Assembly: GCA_964358645.1 (NCBI GenBank)
Contig: CAYHPW010000050.1
Location: 1-18,937, forward strand
Direction of reading: 5' to 3'
Source: JBBTDV01 sp038042605
Lineage (GTDB): Bacteria > Bdellovibrionota > UBA1018
Length of the DNA: 18,937 nucleotides
Shown piece after piece: positions 1 to 6,378 of the stretch. Below the pieces are notes generated by a model. It did not search any database and was not told the origin of the DNA. It saw only the letters and a list, made by a program, of their open reading frames with translations. The position numbers were made by a program, and so were the translations under genes. Positions within the stretch are counted from its first letter, which is position 1. Every line of letters starts with the position of its first letter.

Positions 1-54
1 ACAGATTCTCCTTTAATTACAACGCACTCGCGAAAACGGGTGTCAAAGTCACGC

Positions 55-150
55 CGCCGACAGCTTTTGAAGCGAAAAGTTGCCCAATGTTGCACAGCTT
101 GATATTGTGATCACTGATTTCAGGGGGTTCCGGTGTCACCGGAATTTCCA
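55..150. repeat. 96-bp direct repeat, copy 1 (probable insertion-sequence end)
   Basis: This stretch matches 4461-4556 in the same orientation with only two differences (a c/g change near 114 and a g/a change near 133). Inside it are short GTGATCACTGATTTC-like and GTGTCACCGGAATTTC-like blocks. Such reiterated blocks resemble the terminal transposase-binding repeats of IS21-family elements, but no istA or istB gene is present here. Copy 1 sits just past the stop of the gene ending at 177. The repeat is seen directly; its IS identity is inference. Confidence 0.6.
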
Positions 151-176
151 GGGGGGACCAATGGGCCGCTCGGTGA

Positions 177-812
177 TTAGTTTTTGCCAGCAATAAGTCG
201 TGCCAGCCCATAATTATCGATCGTGCAGTCAAATACACTGTTCTGATTCGCAGTCTTGCCCACATCATCACAGTTTGCCCGCGCAAGAGGAGTAATGGCA
301 ATCGACACTTGCTTATCGTCGATCAGTTGCCTTTGCCGAAGAAACGCCTGTCCTTTCAACTGAACAATATCCACGAGCATGACCCTCTTTGCTATCCAGC
401 CGTGCTTTGCGCAGCTTTCAGAAAAGAGACGTTGAGCTGTACCCGCTAAACTTTCTCGATCCGAAATTTCATTATTGCCGAGAAAATATCGTGTTCCATT
501 AACGGTAACGCCATCAACAGACTTTGAAGTTCTCGGTTTCATTCGGTTGGAAATTTGTTTTAGCAGATCGTAATGATTTTTTTGAATCGCATCTTGTTTT
601 CGTTCAAATAGTCCGAGAGAAACCTCGGTCTCTGGCCCACACAATTCGTTTGAGTTCAGCCCGAGAATTACCTTGTCCTTGTCATAGACAAGGGAGCGCT
701 GCAGAGCAATTTTTGCAGAACTTTTTTCTGCTCGTAATACGATCTTTTCATCAGCAAGGGCAAACGATTGAGTTGCGCAAATCATCGCCAAAAACAGAAT
801 TATTTTAACCAT
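177..812 (-). CDS. Small secreted protein coupled to the upstream metalloprotease
   Basis: I do not recognise a family. The 211-residue product starts with a clear signal peptide (MVKIILFLAMICATQSFALA, then DE), so it should be exported. The mature part is mixed polar with four cysteines, which could form disulfides in the periplasm. I chose the ATG at 812 rather than the longer frame start at 833 because a strong Shine-Dalgarno (GAGGAGG, 819-825) lies 6 bases upstream and the signal peptide begins exactly there. The gene overlaps the 3' end of the metalloprotease gene by 13 bases, so the two are probably translationally coupled. By context it could be an inhibitor, chaperone or partner of the protease, but nothing in its own sequence shows this. 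A repeat resembling an IS end follows 26 bases after the stop. Confidence 0.8.
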   Translation of the reverse strand: MVKIILFLAMICATQSFALADEKIVLRAEKSSAKIALQRSLVYDKDKVILGLNSNELCGPETEVSLGLFERKQDAIQKNHYDLLKQISNRMKPRTSKSVDGVTVNGTRYFLGNNEISDRESLAGTAQRLFSESCAKHGWIAKRVMLVDIVQLKGQAFLRQRQLIDDKQVSIAITPLARANCDDVGKTANQNSVFDCTIDNYGLARLIAGKN

Positions 813-2860
813 GCCGCGCCTCCTCGTGAACATTCCTTAGACAAGCCCTTATTGCATCGATCACTCCCATAAACGGCTCGGGAAGTTTTGTAAGCCTCTT
901 TCGCGCATGAATAGTAAACGCGATTTGAGGAGCAGCCCGGCTCGGTAATGGCTCGGAATTGCGCCGGATAAAGCAGAGACTCTCGCATTGCCTTGGGAGC
1001 AACCCGAATACTTCTCGCCATCAGCATCGGATCGGCTTCGTGTTTTTCGGCCTTTTCCATCTGATCTCTATACAGCTTGTTTGACTCCCAATCTGAAAAA
1101 GTAATGTCTTGCACAGTCTTTGTGGTCCCCGAAGGGCAACGATCAGTATTGACCGGAATACTCTCAAGAAGCTTTAGGCATTTACCCTTTTCTTCCTCCA
1201 TTCGCTTCGTCAATTCCGCCATTTGCTCTTCAAACTTTTTCTTCTGTTCTTCGGTGAGTGCAGGAACCACCGCGCCAACAGGAGCCATACCGCCCATGCC
1301 CGACCCCGCCACGCCCACTACTCCGCCATATCCACCACTAGGGAATCCCATCCCCATTCCTATGGTTGCATTGGTGCACTGGCAAGTAGTGATTGTCTTT
1401 CCCGGTAAAACACTCTTGATCGCATCCCACTGTGAAGCCATTAGCGAATCCTTGGGGCCGAAAATCCTACAATCGTATTTAGGAAGAGTTGCGTCTTTTT
1501 CAACCCACTTGATCGATCCATCGGCTTCGATATGAACTCCACTTGAGCGTTCCTCATATTCGTCTGTAAGGCCCAACAGATGAAACAATTCATGGGTAAT
1601 AGTCGGACAATCTGAGTTGGGGCTCCATTTTCCAGAATTGTCTCTCATTTCATCCTTCGCGATTCTGATAACGTTCTTTTGGGGGGCAACGCCCTCTCTC
1701 AAAGTTGCGTCATCAGACAACTGAATTGACAAAACCTCTCCCCCTGGCCCGCGCAGCTTATCCTGAACGCTACTTAAACATCGATTCGCTTTTTCGGCGT
1801 AATATTGGTGTATCCCTTCATCAAACTCAGCACCCTCACGTACAAACTTGACGTTCAGGGTTGCCCTATATGTTGGTTTTCCGTTAACCGGCTGCAACCG
1901 AGAGAGGCTGTATCGGCTACTCACTCCGCTTCCACGATCGCCATATACTGCCGCTGATTCATCCGGCTTTAACGCTACACACGCCTTTAGCGTTTCCAAA
2001 GACGCCAGCAAGTCACCCAAGGCCTGATTTGTACCCTGAATATCGGGCTGACAACTTGAAATCGCCGCGTCCGTCTTTGAAAAAAACGGAGTAAGACCGT
2101 CAATAGCGGCCAACGAGCTGACTACTTTTTGAATGGACTGATTTCGCTTTCTGCAAATTTCAGGATTTGAATCACATTGATTCGGAGCGAGGCCTGCATC
2201 AAGAAGCAAATCAAGATAAGTCGTTGCAATCGACCGCAAACAACCTGGTTGCATTGATTTACTGGTTTTTATTTGTGTGATGAGTTTTGGAAGATTTTCT
2301 GAAATAAAGCGCCCATCCAATAGCTTGGTTCTTGGCGCACGTCGCTTGATGCCAGGATTCGTTTGGCCGCACAAAAAACTGATTTCATGTTCTAACCACT
2401 GTTTTTCGTCTTCGGTCGAAGCCAGGCGAGAGGCCTCTCCCGGTTCAAATGGTGAAACTGCCGCTCTGCGGAAGGATTTTGCGCCGTATTCCGCAGTCAT
2501 TTTTTCAATATAGGAAGCAGCCTTTTGCTCGGCGGAGTTCTCAAATTCAGAAACCCTAGCATAGGTGCTACTCATGAGCGCATCAGTGGCTTTTTCAGCG
2601 AAGGCTTGAACGCAATCAAAAAAATCCAGTCGCACTTCTTGATTTGCCTGACTAAGGATATTGTCCAAATCGGCTGAGCTGATCTTTCCAGAATCAGTAT
2701 CGATCTTAATTTTTATTGTGCTAGATAGAGGGACAACAGTTTCGTAAGTTTGATCGCATTGCCAGGGCGCGGATATTTCTATCTCCGCCGCGTGAGCATT
2801 AAATACTGCCAGCCAGCAAACTAGAATTAAAATTTTCGATGGCTTAGATAAACAGATCAT
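800..2860 (-). CDS. Secreted zinc metalloprotease (HExxHxxGxxDE type)
   Basis: This 686-residue protein begins with a signal peptide (hydrophobic core about residues 10-20, probable cleavage after AHA at 22-24). The zinc site is HELFHLLGLTDEY at residues 423-435. It gives the HExxHxxGxxD pattern of metzincin-like peptidases, and the DEY ending resembles M64-type motifs. A Met-turn-like LMAS follows at 473-476, which strengthens the metzincin reading. Residues 501-530 are a Gly/Met-rich linker, and 535-565 form a highly charged helix, possibly coiled coil. Many cysteines suggest disulfides in an exported protein. The N-terminal 300 residues match nothing I know and may be a propeptide or binding domain. 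The small secreted gene ending at 177 overlaps its stop by 13 bases. The substrate is unknown. The protease call is strong; the family within the zincins is uncertain. Confidence 0.85.
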   Translation of the reverse strand: MICLSKPSKILILVCWLAVFNAHAAEIEISAPWQCDQTYETVVPLSSTIKIKIDTDSGKISSADLDNILSQANQEVRLDFFDCVQAFAEKATDALMSSTYARVSEFENSAEQKAASYIEKMTAEYGAKSFRRAAVSPFEPGEASRLASTEDEKQWLEHEISFLCGQTNPGIKRRAPRTKLLDGRFISENLPKLITQIKTSKSMQPGCLRSIATTYLDLLLDAGLAPNQCDSNPEICRKRNQSIQKVVSSLAAIDGLTPFFSKTDAAISSCQPDIQGTNQALGDLLASLETLKACVALKPDESAAVYGDRGSGVSSRYSLSRLQPVNGKPTYRATLNVKFVREGAEFDEGIHQYYAEKANRCLSSVQDKLRGPGGEVLSIQLSDDATLREGVAPQKNVIRIAKDEMRDNSGKWSPNSDCPTITHELFHLLGLTDEYEERSSGVHIEADGSIKWVEKDATLPKYDCRIFGPKDSLMASQWDAIKSVLPGKTITTCQCTNATIGMGMGFPSGGYGGVVGVAGSGMGGMAPVGAVVPALTEEQKKKFEEQMAELTKRMEEEKGKCLKLLESIPVNTDRCPSGTTKTVQDITFSDWESNKLYRDQMEKAEKHEADPMLMARSIRVAPKAMRESLLYPAQFRAITEPGCSSNRVYYSCAKEAYKTSRAVYGSDRCNKGLSKECSRGGAAWLK
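819..825 (-). promoter_or_regulatory. Shine-Dalgarno that fixes the start at 812
   Basis: On the minus strand this reads GAGGAGG, 6 bases before the ATG at 812. It lies inside the last codons of the metalloprotease gene. It supports the shorter start, and the overlap implies reinitiation after the protease stop. Confidence 0.75.
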
Positions 2861-2967
2861 TCCACTTCTAATGGTAACATGGGATCTATAAAGCCGCGAT
2901 CGGCAAATATTTCCAATTTTCCAGGTAAGCCAAGAAGTGCCGAGGCCTTATGCAGCCAATCCCAGCT
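2857..2967 (-). other. Possible C-terminal remnant of a lost gene
   Basis: Between the antitoxin gene and the metalloprotease the minus strand holds a 36-codon open frame with protein-like composition (it includes LEIFADRGFIDPMLPLEVE). Its TGA overlaps the protease ATG in an ATGA arrangement. It has no start codon of its own, because a TAG precedes it at 2968-2970. It could be the tail of a deleted gene that was coupled to the protease, or a chance open frame. I do not recognise the family. Confidence 0.2.
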
Positions 2968-3319
2968 CTATTCCGTTGAACTTTGCAATCGGAATCAAAG
3001 TTTTCCGATTGCCCTCTTCTTTCAGTTCGATCAATCCCAGATCAGCCAAAAATTTCGCATCAGAATAAACATTTTTGAAGTCCTTTTTCAAAGCTTTGGC
3101 GAGCGCAGAAATCGATTTAGGCTTCAGAACTGGAATCATCGTAAGAATTTGGAGCCTGGGGGGGGAAAGAATTTTTCCCAGGATCTCCCAGCTTGAAACG
3201 GTGATGACCTCCTCGGTCGAAATTGACTTGGCCTTACCTTGTAGAGCTTTCAGCCAACGCTCGCTCGTATCTTTTAGAGGCTCAATAATAATTCGAACCT
3301 TCTTTAACTTCAACTTCAT
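2948..3319 (-). CDS. tumA: TumA-type antitoxin (HVO_A0114-like winged-helix DNA-binding protein)
   Basis: This 123-residue protein has a winged helix-turn-helix at about residues 45-100. The segment FKNVYSDAKFLADLGLIEL corresponds to the recognition helix and wing seen in HVO_A0114-like regulators. These regulators are known partners of DUF6516/TumE toxins. The ATG overlaps the toxin's TGA by four bases (ATGA, 3316-3319), so translation of the pair is coupled, in the order toxin then antitoxin. The expected role is to neutralise TumE and to repress the operon. A perfect inverted repeat over the promoter at 3618-3635 is the obvious candidate operator. The length is usual for the family and I see no damage. 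The family call rests on pattern and on the neighbouring toxin. Confidence 0.75.
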   Translation of the reverse strand: MKLKLKKVRIIIEPLKDTSERWLKALQGKAKSISTEEVITVSSWEILGKILSPPRLQILTMIPVLKPKSISALAKALKKDFKNVYSDAKFLADLGLIELKEEGNRKTLIPIAKFNGIELGLAA

Positions 3320-3615
3320 GGTTCAAAACCTGCCTTTCTGACTAAATCCCAAAAATCTGAGATGAGCCTCTCGTTGTTGCGATAAAGATACGGAAGCTCA
3401 CGATTCCCAAGATGCAAATGCGGCCCTTTGGGTTTGTGGTTGTCAAAACCAACAACGACTTTGCCCTCTGCCACAAGGAAAAGCGAAAATTTCCTGCCGC
3501 TTGGGTAGTCTTTCGACTTGGGTACATCCCAAATCTTGATTTCAACAACAGCCGCCACTTCTGACGCTGAGCTTGGGACGAGCCGTTTTTCTTGGAATAC
3601 TGGTCGCGCCTTCAC
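3316..3615 (-). CDS. tumE: TumE-family toxin (DUF6516)
   Basis: The protein has the TumE/DUF6516 layout: an N-terminal KARPVF strand, a central hydrophobic strand pair (KFSLFLVAEGKVVVGFDNH), then KGPHLHLGNRELPY and a helical tail. TumE proteins are small predicted toxins encoded with an HVO_A0114-type antitoxin, which follows here with a 4-base overlap. The open frame extends to a GTG at 3657. I chose the internal GTG at 3615 because family members begin at this KAR segment and because the -35, -10 and operator would otherwise lie inside the gene. That start gives 99 residues. No Shine-Dalgarno precedes it, and the predicted transcription start falls at about the start codon, so the mRNA may be leaderless. 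The toxic activity is not visible from sequence. Confidence 0.75.
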   Translation of the reverse strand: MKARPVFQEKRLVPSSASEVAAVVEIKIWDVPKSKDYPSGRKFSLFLVAEGKVVVGFDNHKPKGPHLHLGNRELPYLYRNNERLISDFWDLVRKAGFEP

Positions 3616-3617
3616 TA

Positions 3618-3635
3618 TATGGTTATACAACCATA
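3618..3635. promoter_or_regulatory. Candidate TumA operator overlapping the -10
   Basis: The sequence TATGGTTATACAACCATA is a perfect inverted repeat with 7-base arms and a 4-base centre. It covers the -10 of the tumE promoter and ends two bases before the GTG start. A dimeric winged-helix antitoxin bound here would block RNA polymerase. The repeat is seen directly; the ligand is inferred from the adjacent regulator. Confidence 0.6.
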
Positions 3636-3651
3636 GACCATTAATTGTCAA
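3622..3651 (-). promoter_or_regulatory. Sigma-70-type promoter of the tumE-tumA operon
   Basis: On the minus strand a perfect TTGACA (3646-3651) is followed after 18 bases by TATAAC (3622-3627). A transcript would start about 6-8 bases further on, at or next to the GTG at 3615. This predicts a leaderless or nearly leaderless toxin mRNA. Confidence 0.65.
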
Positions 3652-3710
3652 ACCCACCCTTTTGACTATCTCTCAACGATAAAAAATCGGGCGATGAAAT
3701 CGCATTTGCT

Positions 3711-3980
3711 ATGACCGAGCGTGGACTATTAGAGGAACTAAACTCCGTCGATGTGGATGGCTTCAGAAAGTTGCCCCGAAAACAAGTTGAAGCGCAGACA
3801 CCCTATTATCTGAGCAATCATTTTGTTCGCATGGCCTATGTTGCTTACGAGAATGGTGAAATTAGCCGCTCTCGTCTTGCTAAAATCCTGAGTCAATCTC
3901 TGTCAGCTTTGCCGGTTTACTTGAAAAAATTTGGTTTAGCAGAAGTCAGCAATAATGAAATCCCGCTTAGTCATACTTGA
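3711..3980 (+). CDS. Small protein resembling the C-terminal tail of ImmA/IrrE-type antitoxins
   Basis: The 89-residue product contains FVRMAYVAYENGEISRSRLAKIL (residues 38-60). It resembles the alpha-helical tail found at the end of HTH-ImmA/IrrE antitoxin proteins. It lacks both the HTH and the HExxH zinc site, so it is probably the 3' remainder of a longer gene. The same frame is open upstream to 3666, and no good Shine-Dalgarno precedes the ATG. It overlaps the start of a PIN-domain frame (ATG at 3955) by 26 bases, the arrangement expected of an antitoxin-toxin pair. The resemblance is moderate, and it could instead be a self-standing small antitoxin. Confidence 0.45.
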   Translation: MTERGLLEELNSVDVDGFRKLPRKQVEAQTPYYLSNHFVRMAYVAYENGEISRSRLAKILSQSLSALPVYLKKFGLAEVSNNEIPLSHT

Positions 3981-4110
3981 CGCTAACGTCATCATCAGAG
4001 CTTTCGCGGGGAACTTCTGGATGCAAGTGTGTTGCAAAAGAGGAACGCCAATGAATGGGCAACCTGGAAAGAACAAACGCCTTTCAAGAAAGATGCTGGA
4101 TTTGAATTAG
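3955..4110 (+). pseudogene. Truncated PIN-domain toxin (N-terminal fragment)
   Basis: From the ATG at 3955 the frame reads MKSRLVILDANVIIRAF. This is the first strand and catalytic-Asp turn (LDANVII) typical of PIN-domain ribonucleases. After about 18 residues the protein no longer looks like a PIN domain, and the frame stops at 4110 after 51 codons, against 130 or more in the family. The second acidic cluster is missing, so the product cannot be an active nuclease. The break, near 4005-4015, coincides with the start of an unrelated peptidase frame. The upstream ORF overlaps it and would be the cognate antitoxin remnant. Confidence 0.5.
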
Positions 4111-4508
4111 AGGCAAAAATTGAAGACAACATCAATGACAATCGGAAAAGTGCGATTCAATACATACTTCTTCACGAACTTGGTCATGTTATTTCGGTCA
4201 ATGAATACTTTCATCCACCATGGGGTGTTTATCCAGACAGTTTGAAGAACATCGAACAGTATGCGTTTTTCAATGAATCATGGAAGATCGACGGCGCACA
4301 AAAAGGAACGGAAAGGTCGAAAAAACTTTTGGGTTGTGTTGGGGAACGGTCCGATGTTCAAAAAAGGAAGCTATCCTATCCAAGTTGTTCAGTCGCCATT
4401 GAAGCTGTTCCAAAAACATTTTCCGTGGATTTCCCGTCGTTGCCCTGCTCATCCCCATTCCGCCGACAGCTTTTGAAGCGAAAAGTTGCCCAATGTTGCA
4501 CAGCTTGA
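4011..4508 (+). pseudogene. Truncated HELGH metallopeptidase
   Basis: An open frame continues in from the PIN junction without a convincing start codon; the first candidate is a GTG at 4029. It encodes LLHELGHVIS, a zinc-peptidase HExxH site, about 49 residues after that GTG. Sequence after the site (NIEQYAFFNESWKI) looks like ordinary protein. From about residue 90 it becomes low quality, rich in Lys, Ser and Cys, and it runs into the 96-bp repeat at 4461. Both ends are therefore missing: the 5' end at the junction near 4010 and the 3' end before or at the repeat. An active enzyme is unlikely. The peptidase resemblance is seen in the motif; the exact family is unknown. Confidence 0.5.
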
Positions 4509-4556
4509 TATTGTGATCAGTGATTTCAGGGGGTTCCGATGTCACCGGAATTTCCA
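4461..4556. repeat. 96-bp direct repeat, copy 2
   Basis: This is 94/96 identical to 55-150 and in the same orientation. It begins where the HELGH peptidase frame degenerates and ends just before the GNAT fragment, so it marks a breakpoint between unrelated genes. The two copies are 4406 bases apart. Recombination between them could excise or duplicate the intervening block. Confidence 0.7.
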
Positions 4557-4667
4557 CCATTTGCTAAGTTATGAAACCAGGATTCCGCTAGGTTGGCTAC
4601 CGTCTTGGCTGTGGCGCGGTCACTGGTTTCGTGACGAGTTACCTATTTTTTGATAGAGATTTGTCCC

Positions 4668-5093
4668 ATGCAAATTCGGTCACTTGGGTTTCTCACCAAT
4701 TTAATGTTTTCTCGATTCTCTGGGTCTGTCACAGACAAGGGTTCCTACACTCTCATTCAGACTCCCAGTAATCAGGGTTATCATTGGGGGAATTACATAA
4801 TCTTCGATCGGCCTCCTCGCAAGGGCGACTTGAATTGGAAGGCAGCCATTGATAACACGGACCTTTTCTCTAAACTTCAACTTCGGCATTTTTCTTACGT
4901 TCAAGTTGGCACTGTCGAAACGGTCGTAGACCGTGTCGAATCCATCAGCTTTATCTCGGCACTGGCCGAAATTCAAAAGCAGGAAGTGCTGAGTCAGATT
5001 CGCAATCTCGTCCGGTGTCATCCTGAAACAAAAGATTGTGCGGAGATAAAACTACCTTATCGAACAGACGTGTATTGGTGTGAAAAAATATGA
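4668..5093 (+). CDS. Chimeric ORF: GNAT-like N-terminus fused to SAM-methyltransferase C-terminus
   Basis: Residues 1-55 from the ATG at 4668 match the opening of GNAT acyltransferases: MQIRSLGFLTNLMF, a TPSNQGYHWGNYIIFDRPP block and KGDLNW. The acetyl-CoA loop that should follow is absent. From about residue 65 the sequence instead matches the last 80 residues of class I SAM methyltransferases: HFSYVQVGTVETVVDRVESI, SFISALAEIQKQEVL, and the ending LPYRTDVYWC. The fusion is in frame. A deletion that joined two adjacent genes would explain it, since both enzyme types occur in clusters of small enzymes. Neither catalytic core is complete, so the protein is probably inactive. An extension to a TTG at 4650 is possible but less likely. 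The stop overlaps the next ATG by four bases. Confidence 0.6.
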   Translation: MQIRSLGFLTNLMFSRFSGSVTDKGSYTLIQTPSNQGYHWGNYIIFDRPPRKGDLNWKAAIDNTDLFSKLQLRHFSYVQVGTVETVVDRVESISFISALAEIQKQEVLSQIRNLVRCHPETKDCAEIKLPYRTDVYWCEKI

Positions 5094-5728
5094 AGATCGA
5101 AGATTGGGGAGCTAAATTTGAATCGAAAATTTCAGAGGTAGCATCATCTGACGATCCTGCACATGATCTTCTTCATTTCAAAAGAGTAGTCGGTCTCGCT
5201 AAGTTTCTTTGCAAGAGGGAGTTCGGTAATGCTCAAGTAGTTGTGCCCGCGGCTTGGCTTCACGATCTCGTTATTGTTCCAAAGGATAGCCCGCTCCGAA
5301 ATCAGGCATCCCGGTTATCTGCTGAAAAGGCTGTCGAGTTCTTAAAGTCTATTGATTACCCTGCAAAATTTTATGATGAAATTGCTCATGCGGTGGTGGC
5401 CCACAGCTTTAGTGCAAACATTGATGCCAAAACCATTGAGGCAAGAATAGTTCAAGATGCCCATCGGCTTGATGGGTTAGGAGCGATAGGTATCGCGAGA
5501 TGCTTTGCCACGGCAGGTCTGCTCGGGAGAGCTTTCTACAGCTACGATGATCCATTTTGTGAAGTCAGATCGCCAGATGATTCTCAATTTACGGTCGATC
5601 ACTTTTTCAAAAAGCTATTTAAGACTGCTGAAACACTAAAAACCAAGACTGGAATTGAGGAGGGGCGCAGACGGGTTGATGTGATGAAGAGTTACTTGTC
5701 ATCGTTGAGGTCCGAGGTGTCGCGATGA
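5090..5728 (+). CDS. HD-domain phosphohydrolase, YedJ type
   Basis: The 212-residue protein aligns by eye along its length with E. coli YedJ-type HD proteins. Metal-site elements are DPAHDLLHFKRV (residues 22-33), AAWLHDLV (53-60), a second histidine region AHAVVAHSFSANI (98-110), and IVQDAHRLDGLGAIGIAR (123-140). In many relatives the last motif reads QDADRL. Here the second Asp is His, while the first Asp, the usual metal ligand, is kept. The protein should act in the cytoplasm on a nucleotide or another phosphate monoester; the substrate is not evident. Both ends are natural for the family. ATGA overlaps link it to the chimeric ORF upstream and to the glyoxalase scrap downstream, which indicates a former operon. 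It is the best preserved gene of the cluster. Confidence 0.88.
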   Translation: MKIEDWGAKFESKISEVASSDDPAHDLLHFKRVVGLAKFLCKREFGNAQVVVPAAWLHDLVIVPKDSPLRNQASRLSAEKAVEFLKSIDYPAKFYDEIAHAVVAHSFSANIDAKTIEARIVQDAHRLDGLGAIGIARCFATAGLLGRAFYSYDDPFCEVRSPDDSQFTVDHFFKKLFKTAETLKTKTGIEEGRRRVDVMKSYLSSLRSEVSR

Positions 5729-5868
5729 TCAAGCCCAACCATGTCGCTATTCTTGTCCCATCGGTTCACAAGGCCGCCGAATACCTTCGAAGAGTTCGGA
5801 TGGGCTTGGTGCAAAAATCAACGGGGCATCAAAGGTTGGATCCCTACAAGGAATTTGAAGGTGTTACC
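5725..5868 (+). pseudogene. Glyoxalase/VOC-like N-terminal fragment, frameshifted
   Basis: The ATG overlaps the HD gene's TGA. The first 21 residues, MIKPNHVAILVPSVHKAAEYL, match the first beta strand and helix of vicinal-oxygen-chelate (glyoxalase) proteins. The expected continuation (a phenylalanine-glycine-tryptophan segment) appears in another frame near 5785-5800, so there is a frameshift. The rest of the roughly 120-residue domain is missing. The original frame runs on into the HhH gene, making a spurious 141-residue ORF. Confidence 0.5.
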
Positions 5869-6150
5869 ATGAAAGCAAAGAAATCTTCTGAGGCATCACG
5901 ACTCGAACAAATACCCAACGTCGGTAAAGCGGTTGCACAGGATTTGAGAAACCTCGGCATCACCAGCCCAGATCAGCTCAATGGTAAAAACGGTCTCGTC
6001 CTTTATCACAAACTCAATAAAGTTACAGGCGTCCGTCACGATCCCTGTATGGCTGATACTCTGATGGCGGCGGTGGATTTTATGAACGGCGGTAAGCCAA
6101 AGCCGTGGTGGAAGTTTACTGGTAAACGTAAAATTCTATTGAAAGGTTAG
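5869..6150 (+). CDS. Helix-hairpin-helix protein of the Cdd1 ('pathogenicity locus') family
   Basis: From the ATG at 5869 the 93-residue product shows RLEQIPNVGKAVAQDLRNLG (residues 11-30), a helix-hairpin-helix with the IPNVGK hairpin that contacts the DNA backbone. It is followed by ITSPDQLNGK, a conserved TGVRHDPC segment (54-60) and PWWKFTGKRK near the end. This matches the full length of Cdd1-like proteins, whose role is unknown but presumably nucleic-acid binding. I chose the internal ATG because a GAAGG Shine-Dalgarno lies about 7 bases upstream and the family starts here. The upstream part of the open frame belongs to a glyoxalase fragment. The protein appears intact. It converges with the XRE fragment 15 bases downstream. 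Confidence 0.82.
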   Translation: MKAKKSSEASRLEQIPNVGKAVAQDLRNLGITSPDQLNGKNGLVLYHKLNKVTGVRHDPCMADTLMAAVDFMNGGKPKPWWKFTGKRKILLKG

Positions 6151-6165
6151 ATCAGGAAGTGCGGT

Positions 6166-6378
6166 CTATTCAAGGTCGACCAATTTTTTAAGAGGAACTC
6201 CAATGACCTCGGCTATCCGTTGCAACGTATAAACCTCAGTGCTTGAAATACCGTTCTCAATTTTGCTCAAAGTACCGCACGAAAACCCACCCTCAAGATA
6301 GACTCGATCTTTGACCTGTATGATCTTCCTCAGCCGAAGAGCTCTTTGAATATGGAGCGTACCAATCGTACCGATCAC
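6166..6378 (-). pseudogene. XRE/HTH regulator, C-terminal fragment with a foreign N-terminus
   Basis: The last about 45 residues (from GGFSCGTLSKIENG through EVYTLQRIAEVIGVPLKKLVDLE) match the second half of an XRE-type HTH. They cover the recognition helix (TLSKIENG) and the following two helices. The first half, which normally carries helices 1 and 2, is replaced by codons read out of frame from a SUMF1-like scrap (6313-6378). The junction lies at about 6312. The frame remains open and begins with ATG, so a 70-residue hybrid could be made. Without the first helices it should not bind DNA in the usual way. It is most likely a remnant regulator, perhaps from another toxin-antitoxin locus. Confidence 0.6.

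Noticed and set aside
1077..1535. 152-codon ORF on the plus strand
   Set aside because: It lies opposite the metalloprotease gene, and its Pro-rich part mirrors the Gly/Met linker. It is a shadow.
3316..3657. Longer TumE start at the GTG at 3657
   Set aside because: It would place the -35, -10 and operator inside the gene. No ribosome site is properly spaced, and the extra 14 residues do not match the family.
4270..4560. Minus-strand ORF of 96 codons similar to the ORF at 17-301
   Set aside because: The similarity comes entirely from the shared 96-bp repeat read on the same strand. The rest is unrelated, so these are not genes.
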